Source of the DNA: Lentibacillus jeotgali
GTDB lineage: Bacteria > Bacillota > Bacilli > Bacillales > Amphibacillaceae
Assembly: GCF_000224785.1 (NCBI RefSeq)
Contig: NZ_AGAV01000017.1
Coordinates: 22,011 to 86,010, forward strand
Reading direction: 5' to 3'
DNA: 64,000 bases
Positions 54,770 through 63,615 of this stretch are shown here, one piece after another. The position numbers and the translations under genes were made by a program. Below the pieces are notes generated by a model. That model had not been told where the DNA came from and did no database searches. It saw nothing but the letters and a program-made list of their open reading frames with translations. Every line of letters begins with the position of its first letter. The stretch's first letter is position 1.

Positions 54770-56233
54770 ATGGCGGAAAAAGGTTTCCGCACAAAGGTAC
54801 AGCGCTTTGGCGGATTTTTAAGCGGTATGGTTATGCCGAATATCGGCGCATTTATTGCGTGGGGTATTATTACGGCGCTATTTATGACAGATGGCTGGCT
54901 GCCGAATGAGCAGCTGGCGACATTGATCGATCCGATGATCAAATACCTCCTGCCGCTTTTGATTGGTTATACCGGCGGGCAGCTGGTACATGATAAGCGT
55001 GGCGGTATCGTTGGTGCGATTTCCACGATGGGTGTGATCGTCGGTTCTGATATAACGATGTTCTTAGGTGCCATGATCATGGGGCCATTGGGCGGCTATT
55101 TGATGAAAAAAGTGGACGACTTGTTCCAGGACAAGATTCGTTCCGGATTCGAGATGCTTTATAACAATTTCTCAGCGGGTATCCTGGGTGCTATCATCGC
55201 AAGTATTTCGGTAACGCTGGTTGGCCCTATTGTTGAGGGGCTTAACAACGCACTGGCGGCTGGTGTTGAAGTGATCATTAATGCCGGGTTACTGCCACTG
55301 GCCAGTATCATCATCGAGCCTGCAAAAATTTTATTCCTGAATAATGCCATTAACCATGGCATTTTAAGCCCAATCGGGGTGGAACAGTCTACTGAAGTTG
55401 GTAAATCTATTCTGTTCCTGCTGGAGGCGAACCCAGGCCCGGGGTTGGGTGTCTTATTGGCGTTTGCTATTTTTGGGAAAGGGACATCCAAAAGCTCTGC
55501 GCCCGGTGCGGCGATCATACAGTTCTTGGGCGGCATTCATGAAATTTACTTCCCGTATGTGCTGATGAAGCCTGCTCTATTGCTGGCCGTTATCGGCGGC
55601 GGTATCAGCGGTGTGTTCACGTTTACCATTTTTAATGCCGGTCTTGTTGCAACGGCTTCACCTGGCAGTATTTTTGCTATATTGGCGTTAACACCGCAGG
55701 GCAGCTACTTCGGTGTATTGGCAGGTGTGATTGTAGCAGCAGTTGTATCATTCCTGGTTGCAGCATTCATTTTGAAGACAAGCAAATCAAACGATGAAGA
55801 CCTCACCGAAGCCACTGGTAAAATGGAAGAAATGAAAGGTAAGAAGAGTTCGGTAGCGGGCAATCTGAAAGAGGATGAGTCAGCAGAAGAATCTGCCGAA
55901 AGTGATCAAACAGCGGAAACTGACGAGCAGTCTGATGTAAAACCTGCCGGCGACGTCGATAAAATCATTTTCGCCTGCGATGCCGGCATGGGCTCCAGTG
56001 CGATGGGCGCATCGTTAATGAAGAACAAACTTAAGAAAGCGGAAATTGAAACTATTGATGTGAGTAATACGGCCATCAAGGCGATCCCGGACGATGCGGA
56101 TATCGTCATTACGCATAAAGATTTAACGGACCAGGCGCGGGAGAAACTGCCGAGTGCTGAGCATATTTCGGTGGAAAACTTCCTGAACAGCCCGAAATAT
56201 GATGAGCTGACCGAACGTCTTAAAAAACAGTAA
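54770..56233 (+). CDS. mtlA: PTS mannitol transporter EIICB
   Basis: A 487-residue membrane permease and phosphotransferase. ATG 54770 follows AAAGGAG. The IIC domain (to about residue 340) has FGGFLSGMVMPNIGAFIAWG, GGIVGAISTMGVIVGSD and GGIHEIYFPYVLMKP, the substrate-binding G-I-H-E region. An acidic linker precedes the IIB domain with IIFACDAGMGSSAMGAS and the phosphorylated Cys. The IIA part is the separate mtlF, as in Bacillus. It imports mannitol as mannitol-1-phosphate. Confidence 0.94.
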   Translation: MAEKGFRTKVQRFGGFLSGMVMPNIGAFIAWGIITALFMTDGWLPNEQLATLIDPMIKYLLPLLIGYTGGQLVHDKRGGIVGAISTMGVIVGSDITMFLGAMIMGPLGGYLMKKVDDLFQDKIRSGFEMLYNNFSAGILGAIIASISVTLVGPIVEGLNNALAAGVEVIINAGLLPLASIIIEPAKILFLNNAINHGILSPIGVEQSTEVGKSILFLLEANPGPGLGVLLAFAIFGKGTSKSSAPGAAIIQFLGGIHEIYFPYVLMKPALLLAVIGGGISGVFTFTIFNAGLVATASPGSIFAILALTPQGSYFGVLAGVIVAAVVSFLVAAFILKTSKSNDEDLTEATGKMEEMKGKKSSVAGNLKEDESAEESAESDQTAETDEQSDVKPAGDVDKIIFACDAGMGSSAMGASLMKNKLKKAEIETIDVSNTAIKAIPDDADIVITHKDLTDQAREKLPSAEHISVENFLNSPKYDELTERLKKQ

Positions 56234-56238
56234 TAGGG

Positions 56239-56262
56239 GATTTTTGGCTTTTGCCAAAAATC
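56239..56262 (+). repeat. Second-type hairpin before array 11
   Basis: GATTTTTGGC, loop TTTT, GCCAAAAATC, then TTCAATAAAATGG. It begins six bases after the mtlA stop and may partly terminate mtlA transcription. Confidence 0.8.
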
Positions 56263-56300
56263 TTCAATAAAATGGTTTGGACCTGGGCGAGCCGCTTGAT

Positions 56301-56728
56301 AACCTGTGCAGAAACTGTCTCGTCTCGTACGAGAGCGGGCCTAGTTTGTGCAGCAGTCGCTCGGACGTGTGCGGCGGTGGCTGGGACTCGTGCAGGTGGT
56401 GTTAATACTTGTGCGAGAGTTCCTCAACCTTGAGCGGGATCGCCATCAACTTGAGCGAGGAGCCCCCGACCATGAGCGAGAGCAGCCTCAGCTTGTGCGA
56501 GAAAGCTTCGAACATGTGCGGGAAAAGTCTCAACTTGTGCGAGAGACCCTTGAACTCGTGCCAGAGCAGTGCCCGCTTGTGCGGCATCGACGTAAACATG
56601 TGCGAGGGACCTCCTAACTCATGCGAGGAGCTCTCGAACTCGTGCGGGAACCGCCACTATTTGTGTGATAATGACTTAAACTCGTGCGAAAGCGGCACAA
56701 ACTTGTGCAGAAGCTTTCCGAACACATG
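56301..56728 (+). repeat. 21-bp phased repeat array 11 (about 20 units), inside the mtl operon
   Basis: Units mix GTGCG and GAGCG cores. The array separates mtlA from mtlR by about 590 bases although the genes form one operon in related bacteria. The mtlR frame stays open leftward into the array only by chance. Confidence 0.9.
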
Positions 56729-56769
56729 AGCACACTGCCCCAATCGAGCGAGCGCCACATCAATAAGTT

Positions 56770-56792
56770 GACTTTCGGCGCCTGCCGAAAGT
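56770..56792 (+). repeat. Closing tetraloop hairpin after array 11
   Basis: GACTTTCGGC, loop GCCT, GCCGAAAGT, then ATTCATTTG, ending 27 bases before the mtlR start. Nearly identical to the closing hairpin of array 10. Confidence 0.8.
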
Positions 56793-56818
56793 ATTCATTT
56801 GCAAGGGAGGTGAGCCGT

Positions 56819-58891
56819 TTGTATCTGACAGGCCGTGAGCGTAAAATGCTTGAACATTTATTGGAGGCTCAGGAAGCTGTCACGATTAGAACAATCGCTG
56901 ATAAGCTTGATGTCAGTGAGCGCACCGTCCAGAGGGATTTAAGCAATATTGAGCGGATTTTGTTCGATTACAACCTGGAGCTGCATAAGCAATCAGGTGT
57001 CGGCCTGCAGATTTCCGGCTTAGAGGCTGACAAAAAACACCTACTCACAGAAATCACGGAAACATCGTGGTCCGAGTTTACACCGGAAGAACGGCAGACG
57101 ATTATTTTATCAACGCTTCTGGAGACGGATGAGCCGGTCAAACTGTTCACCCTTGCGGCAAATTTGAACGTGACAACGGCAACAGTCAGTCATGATTTGG
57201 ATCAGCTGGAGATGAAACTTGTCCATCACAAACTCCAATTGATTAGAAGAAGGGGCTACGGTGTCCGGATTGAAGGCAGGGAAGCTGATAAGCGTGCGGC
57301 AATCAGCAGTCTAATTTCCGAGCACGTGAATACATCCGAGATGGTGTCATTTTTAAAACAGCGGACACAAGCCCCTACGATGAATGCCATATCCGATCGA
57401 CTGCTCGGGCTGGTCAATCCTGAGAAATTAAGCATTATTGAACAACGTGTGGTTCAAGCGAGGGATGAGCTGCGTTATGATCTGGCGGACAGTGCCTATA
57501 TCGGGCTGGTTGTTCACCTGGCTTTGGCCATTGAGCGGCTACAAAAAGGCGACACGATCGAATTTGATCGGGAATATTTGCGTGAAATCAGCGAGACGAA
57601 TGAGTACACTATCGCTAAAAAACTGATCCATGACCTTGAAAATGATCTCGATATGACGATTCCAACTGATGAGATTGGCTATATCACCATGCACTTAATG
57701 GGCGCGAAACTAAGGGTGGACCAGCATTATGTGATAGAAGATTCGAGTCTTGATGTGGCCTATCAGGCAAAAGCGATCATCGAGTTTGTCAGCAGTCATC
57801 TGGGAAAAGACTTAACCTACAACATCACGCTGCTGAATGATCTCGTCGCTCATTTGAAGCCGTCCATCTACAGGCTCAAAAAAGGATTAACGATCAGCAA
57901 TCCAATGCTGGATGAGATAAGAAGTGATTACAATGACTTATTTACAATCGTTCAGGATGCCGTGAATGACGTCTTCCCGGACATGGCTTTTCCGGAAGAT
58001 GAAGTCGCCTATCTGGTGCTTCATTTTGCCGCGATCCTGTTGCACGATGAAACGGATGCGAGCATGCGGGCGCTGGTCATTTGCTCAAGCGGCATTGGGA
58101 CTGCGAAAATGCTGGCAACTAAGCTGAAGCAGCAGATTCCGGAGATTAAGCAAGTGGAAAACAAATCGATGTTTGATCTGGAACGAACCGAAACAGATAA
58201 CTATGATATCATCGTATCCACGATCCCGCTGGATGAAGCGGCAGATGATTATATCCTGACCTCGCCTATGCTGACCAAACCGGAAGCGGACGAGGTGAAA
58301 CGGGCGATCCGGAAACGAAAAGCCACTGTATTTAAACAGCCTTATAAGCAGATGAAACAGCAATCAAATAGCCGACAAAAGCTAGAAGTGACTCAAGGCT
58401 ATTTAGCGGCGATCCTGGATGTGCTGAAGTCACTTGACGTTAAGCATTTGTCAGGGAACATGTCGCTGGAAAGCCTTTTGCAGGAAGCGTGCGAACAACT
58501 GGCGGGAAGCAGCGTCATACGAGATCCGGGAAATGTCAAACGCGTCTTAATCGACAGGCAGGCGAAGAGCGGGCTCGGCATTCCAGGATCACATCTGGCG
58601 CTTTTTCATACACGGACAGCTGATGTCATGCAGCCGAGTTTTACCGTTTATACACTGGATTCGCCTATCACCATAAAAAGTATGGACGGTTCCGATATGA
58701 TGATGAACACACTGCTGCTGATGCTAGCACCAGCCGATGCAGATCAGGAAGTGCTGGAGGCGCTAAGCTACCTCAGCAGTCTGATTATAGAAGAGGAAAG
58801 TATCCAGACGCTCGAGTCCGGGAATGTAGACCGAATCGAGGAGCACCTGTCAAAACATTTTTATAAATGGCTAAATGAAAATATTATGTAA
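56819..58891 (+). CDS. mtlR: Mannitol operon activator MtlR
   Basis: A 690-residue PRD-containing regulator. TTG 56819 follows GGGAGGTGAGCCG, so the open frame through the array is not used. Order: helix-turn-helix (TIRTIADKLDVSERTVQRDL) and a second winged domain, PRD1 (IGLVVHLALAIERL) and PRD2 (EVAYLVLHFAAILLH), a EIIB-like domain (ALVICSSGIGTAKMLATKL) and a EIIA-like domain (SHLALFHTRTADV). It activates mtl genes when phosphorylated by HPr and dephosphorylated by EII(Mtl). Confidence 0.93.
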   Translation: MYLTGRERKMLEHLLEAQEAVTIRTIADKLDVSERTVQRDLSNIERILFDYNLELHKQSGVGLQISGLEADKKHLLTEITETSWSEFTPEERQTIILSTLLETDEPVKLFTLAANLNVTTATVSHDLDQLEMKLVHHKLQLIRRRGYGVRIEGREADKRAAISSLISEHVNTSEMVSFLKQRTQAPTMNAISDRLLGLVNPEKLSIIEQRVVQARDELRYDLADSAYIGLVVHLALAIERLQKGDTIEFDREYLREISETNEYTIAKKLIHDLENDLDMTIPTDEIGYITMHLMGAKLRVDQHYVIEDSSLDVAYQAKAIIEFVSSHLGKDLTYNITLLNDLVAHLKPSIYRLKKGLTISNPMLDEIRSDYNDLFTIVQDAVNDVFPDMAFPEDEVAYLVLHFAAILLHDETDASMRALVICSSGIGTAKMLATKLKQQIPEIKQVENKSMFDLERTETDNYDIIVSTIPLDEAADDYILTSPMLTKPEADEVKRAIRKRKATVFKQPYKQMKQQSNSRQKLEVTQGYLAAILDVLKSLDVKHLSGNMSLESLLQEACEQLAGSSVIRDPGNVKRVLIDRQAKSGLGIPGSHLALFHTRTADVMQPSFTVYTLDSPITIKSMDGSDMMMNTLLLMLAPADADQEVLEALSYLSSLIIEEESIQTLESGNVDRIEEHLSKHFYKWLNENIM

Positions 58892-58906
58892 GGAGTGCAT
58901 CACGCT

Positions 58907-59341
58907 ATGGCAAAAGATATCTTAACGAAAGCGAATATTCATTTGAATCAATCATTGAACAGCAAAGAGGAAGCGGTCCGATATACAGGCAAAATCCTGG
59001 CTGACAATGGCTATGTGCAGGAGGCCTATATCGATAAAATGCTGGAACGCGAAGAAGTAACGTCCACGTTTATGGGAAATTATGTTGCGATTCCGCATGG
59101 CACAGAAGATGCCAGAGACTTAGTTCAGGAAACAGGGCTGTCCGTTGTCACCGTACCTGATGGCGTCGACTTTGATGGCAACACGGTGAAAGTATTGATT
59201 GGCATCGCCGGGAAAGAAAATGAACATTTGGATGTACTATCAAAAATCGCGATTGTCTGCGCCGAGGAAGAAAACATCCAAAAAATCGTTGATGCAACAT
59301 CAGAGGAAGACATCATTGATCTGTTCGATGAGGTGAACTAA
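58907..59341 (+). CDS. mtlF: PTS mannitol EIIA component
   Basis: A 144-residue cytoplasmic phosphocarrier. ATG 58907 follows AAGGAGTG. NYVAIPHGTEDARDLV holds the phosphorylated His, and VKVLIGIAGKENEHLDVLSKIA is the conserved second segment. It lies 15 bases after mtlR and its stop directly abuts mtlD. Confidence 0.94.
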   Translation: MAKDILTKANIHLNQSLNSKEEAVRYTGKILADNGYVQEAYIDKMLEREEVTSTFMGNYVAIPHGTEDARDLVQETGLSVVTVPDGVDFDGNTVKVLIGIAGKENEHLDVLSKIAIVCAEEENIQKIVDATSEEDIIDLFDEVN

Positions 59342-60484
59342 ATGGAAGCTGTACATTTTGGTGCCGGCAATATCGGCCGGGGCTTCATCGGGGCTTTATT
59401 ATATGAGGCAGGCTATCACACGACATTTGTCGATGTGAATGATGCCATGATCAGCGAAATAAATGACCGCCAGCAATACGATGTCGTGCTGGCTGCGGAA
59501 AACAGCGAAACATTGACCGTCAAAAATGTGTCGGGCATCAACAGCGTGACCAATCCGGATGAGGTCATCGACGCCATTAAACAAGCAGACGTTGTCACCA
59601 CAGCGGTCGGACCCAATATTTTGCCGGCGATTTCAGAACTGATTGCCAAAGGACTTTGTAAACGTCTGGAAACAAGCAAACAGCCTTTGAACGTGATCGC
59701 TTGTGAAAACATGGTCGGCGGCAGTACTGTTTTGAAAGAAAATGTGTTTGCGCATTTATCTGAAGAAGAACAGACCGCATGTGCTGATGTGTTCGGGTTC
59801 CCGGATGCAGCGGTGGATCGGATTGTGCCCAACCAGTCAAATGCGGATATGCTGCAAGTGTCCGTCGAGCCATATTATGAATGGGTAGTCGAGCAAACCG
59901 CGATCAAAGGCGACAAACCACCCATCGACGGCATTACGTATGTCGATGATCTAAAACCATATATTGAGCGGAAACTGTTCACCGTCAACACCGGCCACGC
60001 GGTCCCTGCCTATATTGGCCACGCGTTGGGCTATGCCACGATCTATGAAGCGATGCAGGATCAGACCGTACAGGAAATTATCGAAGGCGCATTGCACGAA
60101 TCAGGCGAGGCGCTCATTCGGACATATGGATTTGACAGAGAAGAACATGAGGACTATATCGAGAAAATCATCAAACGGTTTAAGAATCCCCATATTTCAG
60201 ATGACGTCACCCGCGTCGGCCGCGGCCCAATCCGCAAGCTCGGTGCGCGTGACCGCCTGATACGTCCGGCAAGTCTCTATTTAGATTTGACCGGGGAAGC
60301 GCCGGTGAATTTGGCGAAAACTATTGCGGCAGCATTGCAATATCACGATGAAAATGATGAAGAGGCAGTTAAGCTTCAGAAAATGATCGCTGAACAAGGC
60401 TATGAAAAGACACTTCAATCCATCTCCGGCTTGGAAGCGGGGGATCCGTTGGTTGGAGCGGTCCTGAAAGAAATAGATGAATGA
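59342..60484 (+). CDS. mtlD: Mannitol-1-phosphate 5-dehydrogenase
   Basis: A 380-residue NAD-dependent enzyme converting mannitol-1-P to fructose-6-P. HFGAGNIGRGFIGALL is the dinucleotide motif, and KLFTVNTGHAVPAYIGHALGY carries the catalytic Lys/His region of the polyol-specific long-chain dehydrogenases. It starts at the base after the mtlF stop and ends the operon. Confidence 0.95.
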   Translation: MEAVHFGAGNIGRGFIGALLYEAGYHTTFVDVNDAMISEINDRQQYDVVLAAENSETLTVKNVSGINSVTNPDEVIDAIKQADVVTTAVGPNILPAISELIAKGLCKRLETSKQPLNVIACENMVGGSTVLKENVFAHLSEEEQTACADVFGFPDAAVDRIVPNQSNADMLQVSVEPYYEWVVEQTAIKGDKPPIDGITYVDDLKPYIERKLFTVNTGHAVPAYIGHALGYATIYEAMQDQTVQEIIEGALHESGEALIRTYGFDREEHEDYIEKIIKRFKNPHISDDVTRVGRGPIRKLGARDRLIRPASLYLDLTGEAPVNLAKTIAAALQYHDENDEEAVKLQKMIAEQGYEKTLQSISGLEAGDPLVGAVLKEIDE

Positions 60485-60488
60485 TGAG

Positions 60489-60520
60489 GATTTTCGGCTG
60501 TGGCCGAAAATCTTCTTTAT
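60489..60520 (+). terminator. Terminator of the mtl operon (tetraloop hairpin family)
   Basis: GATTTTCGGC, loop TGTG, GCCGAAAATC, followed by TTCTTTATTT, four bases after the mtlD stop. It shows that members of the hairpin family can serve as terminators. Confidence 0.8.
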
Positions 60521-60607
60521 TTAGGGGGCGAGTGTTGGTTATGTAGGGATGTGGAGCGATCGGACGTGGGGTCTAATCGATCCAGACAGCATTAAATCAA
60601 GGATGTT

Positions 60608-60681
60608 GGTTTTCGGCGGCTGCCGAAAACCTTCCTTATTGTTATTTGTTATAGTGGATTTTTCGCTTGTGCCAAAAATTT
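60608..60681 (+). repeat. Double hairpin module before array 12
   Basis: GGTTTTCGGC (60608), loop GGCT, GCCGAAAACC, then TTCCTTATTG. The second hairpin (60657) is GATTTTTCGC with GCCAAAAATT: a single G to C change breaks one pair, so this copy is decaying. Confidence 0.8.
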
Positions 60682-60717
60682 TCAATAAAATCGTTTGGAC
60701 CTGGGCGAGAGGCTCAT

Positions 60718-60965
60718 AAACTTGTGCAGGAAGTGTCTCGACTCGTGCGGGAAACGCTTGGACTTGTGCGGAAGCGGTTTTAACTCGTGCGGGAGACGCC
60801 TGGACTTGTGCGAAAGCGTCCTCATCTTGTGCAGGAAGCCCTTAAACTTGTGCGAAAGCGCCTCTAACACGTGCGATAGGCACTTGAACTTGTGCGAGAG
60901 TCGCCTCAACTCGTGCGGGAAGCGCTTGGACTTGAGCGAGAGCAGCTCCAACTCGTGCAGGAATC
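60718..60965 (+). repeat. 21-bp phased repeat array 12 (about 12 units)
   Basis: Begins with AACTTGTGCAGGAAGTGTCTCGACTC, the same opening as array 13. Units alternate between GTGCGGGAAACGC and GTGCGAAAGCG types. Confidence 0.9.
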
Positions 60966-61026
60966 TTCATCGTAGCTTTGGTCAACCTTATGGTTACAAT
61001 AGTAGACAAAATGAACAACAAAAAAT

Positions 61027-61070
61027 AAATCCACCCATCTCTCACTGTGCACGATGTTGGGTGGATTTTT
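61027..61070. terminator. Strong hairpin with T-tract in a gene-free gap
   Basis: AAATCCACCCA and TTGGGTGGATTTTT pair around an 18-base loop. There is no intact gene on either side that it would serve, so it may be left from a deleted gene. Confidence 0.65.
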
Positions 61071-61113
61071 CCTTATATCCCACAGTGGCCGTACCCCAGC
61101 GGATATGTTGCAA

Positions 61114-61148
61114 GAGTCGAAGTGTTAGCCCACTTCGTCTCTTTTTTT
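61114..61148 (+). terminator. Second orphan terminator
   Basis: GAGTCGAAGTG pairs with CACTTCGTCTC and seven T follow. It lies only 45 bases after the previous orphan terminator. Confidence 0.6.
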
Positions 61149-61295
61149 ATAATATGAGTTTCTACTTGTATAATACCCTATGATTCACCATTTTAGCAAC
61201 TTTTTAAAAGGGAAATTAAGAAAGACAGACTGTTGTACTGTTTTGTCTGCGAATAGGAAGTCTGAGGAAGCAAAGAATTTAAGGCTTTTTGGGCT

Positions 61296-61406
61296 ATGTT
61301 TGCCGAAGTCCCACTATTGTTTGCAACTTTCATCGCTGATGTAAAAAAGGATGAGATAACAGCAGATGTTATTAGTCAGGAAATCATAGCACAGCAATGG
61401 CTTTAA
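61296..61406 (+). CDS. Short reading frame, possibly a gene remnant (36 codons)
   Basis: MFAEVPLLFATFIADVKKDE followed by ITADVISQEIIAQQWL and a stop has normal protein composition, and the frame is open a further 30 bases upstream (KEFKAFWA). There is no ribosome site. It looks like the C-terminal end of a lost protein I cannot identify. The rest of 61150-61440 shows nothing else. Confidence 0.3.
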   Translation: MFAEVPLLFATFIADVKKDEITADVISQEIIAQQWL

Positions 61407-61443
61407 TGGAGTTATGCCCCCACAGCAGCCGATCCAGAATGAC

Positions 61444-61740
61444 GATTTTCGGCTGTGACCGAAAATCATCTTTTTAAGGGCGAGTGTTGATTCGGGTGGG
61501 AGGACAATGAATGAACGTGCGGTCTAATCAATCGAGGCAGCATTAAATCAAGGATGTTGGTTTTCGGCGGCAGCCGAAAACCTTCCTTATTGTTATTTGT
61601 TATAGTTGATTTTTGGCTTGTGCCAAAAATCTTCAATAAAATCGTTTGGACCCGGACGGGAGGCTCATAAACTTGTGCAGGAAGTGTCTCGACTCGTGCG
61701 GGAAACGCTTGGACTTGTGCGGAAGCGTCGTCAACTTGTG
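61444..61740 (+). repeat. Second copy of the 300-base segmental duplication
   Basis: Starts with GATTTTCGGC, loop TGTG, ACCGAAAATC (one pair lost compared with the mtl terminator), then GGGCGAGTGTTG, GGTCTAATCAATCGAGG, GCATTAAATCAAGGATG, the double hairpin and the first units of array 13. It ends where array 13 departs from array 12. Confidence 0.8.
61559..61631 (+). repeat. Double hairpin module before array 13
   Basis: GGTTTTCGGC (61559), loop GGCA, GCCGAAAACC, then TTCCTTATTG; GATTTTTGGC (61608), loop TTGT, GCCAAAAATC, then TTCAATAAAATCG. Both stems are intact. Confidence 0.87.
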
Positions 61741-62005
61741 TAAGAAGCGCTCGAACTTGTGCGGAAGCGTCGTCAACTTGTGTAAGAAGCGCTCGAACTT
61801 GTGCGGAAGCGTCGTCAACTTGTGTAAGAAGCGACCGAACTTGTGCGGGAGCGGCTCTAACTCGTGCGAGAAAGCTTCGAACTTGTGCGAGAGCGGCCTC
61901 AACTCCTGCGGGAAGCGCTCGAACTTGTGCAAGTGCCACCTCAACATGTGCGAGATCCGACCAATCTTGTGCAGCAACCAGCCCAACTCGTGCAGTCCAA
62001 CCCCA
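61670..62005 (+). repeat. 21-bp phased repeat array 13 (about 16 units)
   Basis: A 42-bp pair (GTGCGGAAGCGTCGTCAACTT plus GTGTAAGAAGCGCTCGAACTT) repeats three times almost identically at 61718-61840, a fresh expansion absent from the sister array 12. Confidence 0.92.
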
Positions 62006-62016
62006 CCAAGAACGAC

Positions 62017-62093
62017 GATTTTCGGCCCCAGCCGAAAATCCACCATCCACCACCCACCAAAACCAAGAAGAAGCTCCCGGCCAAAGCCGGGAG
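62017..62093. repeat. Closing hairpins after array 13
   Basis: GATTTTCGGC (62017), loop CCCA, GCCGAAAATC; then CTCCCGGC (62074), loop CAAA, GCCGGGAG. The second can act on the minus strand as terminator of the transporter gene, where CTTCTTCTT follows it. Confidence 0.75.
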
Positions 62094-62140
62094 TTCCATT
62101 GTCTCTTTTATCTCCTGCGTCCTATCCGCTACGATAATCC

Positions 62141-62812
62141 TTACCCTATAGCACTGGATCTTTCCCCCTGAGTGTTTCGCACACCTTTCGCCCAGTTCAC
62201 TAAAATGTAGACAAATGGCGTGTCAATCATGGCAAATAAGAACTTAATGAAATACTGTGCTGCCATCATACTTATCATCGCGCTCACTGGCATAGTGCCC
62301 GCAAATGCCACAACAATGAATACGATTGTGTCCAGCATCTGGCTTACCATTGTGCTCGCGTTATTGCGTAGCCATAGATGCTTTCCGTTTGTTTTCTTCT
62401 TGATAAAGTGGAAAAGATTGACGTCCACAAACTGACTGACTAAATATGCTGCTAATGATGCAAGTGTAATGCGCGGTACACCTGCAAGTATCAATGCGTA
62501 TTCTTCACCGAATGGATACTGGTCTGGTATTGCTGCTGGAAGTGTTGAAAGATAGAGACCAATAACCATAATGATATTGGCAACAAATCCGCCTATCACA
62601 ACTTTTTGTGCAACGTCTTTCCCCCAAACCTCTGAAATCGTATCAGTCATCAGAAACGTTACGGGGTAAGCAAAGATCCCGACAGTCAATACGATGCCAA
62701 ATACATCGATCACTTTTTGACCCATGATGTTCGATAATAATAAACCTGACACGAAAATCATTGAAAATATGATTAATTTACCGACGTTGTTATCTTGAGA
62801 GCTGTTGATCAT
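62141..62812 (-). CDS. Queuosine precursor transporter (VUT/YhhQ family)
   Basis: A 223-residue membrane protein with six or seven helices. [63 protein letters not shown] and [18 protein letters not shown] are the YhhQ family segments. It imports 7-deazaguanine precursors such as preQ0 or preQ1. Its start overlaps the queC stop by four bases, so both are under the same riboswitch. Confidence 0.9.
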   Translation of the reverse strand: MINSSQDNNVGKLIIFSMIFVSGLLLSNIMGQKVIDVFGIVLTVGIFAYPVTFLMTDTISEVWGKDVAQKVVIGGFVANIIMVIGLYLSTLPAAIPDQYPFGEEYALILAGVPRITLASLAAYLVSQFVDVNLFHFIKKKTNGKHLWLRNNASTMVSQMLDTIVFIVVAFAGTMPVSAMISMMAAQYFIKFLFAMIDTPFVYILVNWAKGVRNTQGERSSAIG

Positions 62813-63453
62813 AAAGAATGACCCTCCTGATATTTTTTCAATCCTTCGTTTCGCAATTTACAGGAAGGGCATTCGCCACAGCCGTCTCCTTTTACGCCTT
62901 CATAGCATGTTACGGTATGTTCGCGAATGTAATGAAAGGCGTCCATGTCATCTGCAAGTTTCCACGTTTCTGCCTTATTTAACGTCATAAGTGGTGTATG
63001 AATTTTAAAAGCGTAATCCATCGCAAGGTTTAACGTTTCATTTAACGACTGAATAAAATCGTTTCTGCAATCTGGATAACCGCTGAAATCTGTTTCGCTC
63101 ACACCAGTTATAACGTTGTTTGCGCCAATACTTTTAGCATAAATAGCGGCATATGATAAGAAAATATGATTTCTCCCATCAACAAACGTGTTAGGATACG
63201 TTCCACTTTCGTCTATTTCCATTTCTGGTCTTGTCATGGCATTTACAGTCAACTGATTTAATTCAGATACATTTATAAATGTCTGTTTGACGTTTAAATC
63301 ACCTGCAATCTGCGTTGATGCATCAATCTCTGAATCATTTCTCTGACCATAAATAAAAGTGACGGTTTCAACCTCATCGAATTTTTCCAATGCCCAAAAC
63401 AAGCATGTGGTAGAATCCTGACCGCCACTAAAGACAACTACTGCTTTTTCCAT
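62809..63453 (-). CDS. queC: 7-cyano-7-deazaguanine synthase
   Basis: A 214-residue ATP-dependent enzyme making preQ0. [19 protein letters not shown] is the pyrophosphate loop, [12 protein letters not shown] and [14 protein letters not shown] follow, and [19 protein letters not shown] holds the four zinc-binding cysteines. ATG 63453 follows AAGGGAG, which is part of the preQ1 aptamer. No queD, queE or queF is in the window. Confidence 0.95.
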   Translation of the reverse strand: MEKAVVVFSGGQDSTTCLFWALEKFDEVETVTFIYGQRNDSEIDASTQIAGDLNVKQTFINVSELNQLTVNAMTRPEMEIDESGTYPNTFVDGRNHIFLSYAAIYAKSIGANNVITGVSETDFSGYPDCRNDFIQSLNETLNLAMDYAFKIHTPLMTLNKAETWKLADDMDAFHYIREHTVTCYEGVKGDGCGECPSCKLRNEGLKKYQEGHSL

Positions 63454-63463
63454 TGTTCTTCAA

Positions 63464-63508
63464 CTCCCTTAGTTTTTATTAAAGAGGGGATGGTCTCGAA
63501 CCCTCTAA
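63464..63508 (-). promoter_or_regulatory. PreQ1-I riboswitch of queC
   Basis: On the minus strand: AGAGGGTTCGAGACCATC, then CCCTCT, then TTAATAAAAACTAAGGGAG. The stem, the short loop and the A-rich tail that folds back as a pseudoknot match the small class I preQ1 aptamer. The tail contains the ribosome site of queC, so ligand binding should block translation. TATAAT-like bases (63519 to 63514) stand just upstream. Confidence 0.85.
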
Positions 63509-63615
63509 CATCTATTATATAGAAAAATCCTGCTCTATTTAAGTATAGTTTTAATTTTTTAAGAGCGAGTGATTAGGAAGGGCAGACAAAGATACAGTAT
63601 TCTATCAAGAAAGTT

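Larger units (their letters stand above)
60489..60790 (+). repeat. First copy of a 300-base segmental duplication
   Basis: The stretch hairpin, GATCGATC-type bases, TCTAATCGATCC...GCATTAAATCAAGGATG, double hairpin and first array units is repeated at 61444-61740 in the same order. Outside a few indels around 60540 the two copies are about 85-90% alike by eye. The first copy includes two GATC(G/C) cores 21 bases apart (60569 and 60590 region). Confidence 0.8.

Noticed and set aside
56684..56818. Longer MtlR start inside array 11
   Set aside because: The added 45 residues come from array and hairpin sequence. TTG 56819 has a strong ribosome site and starts at the family's usual N-terminus.
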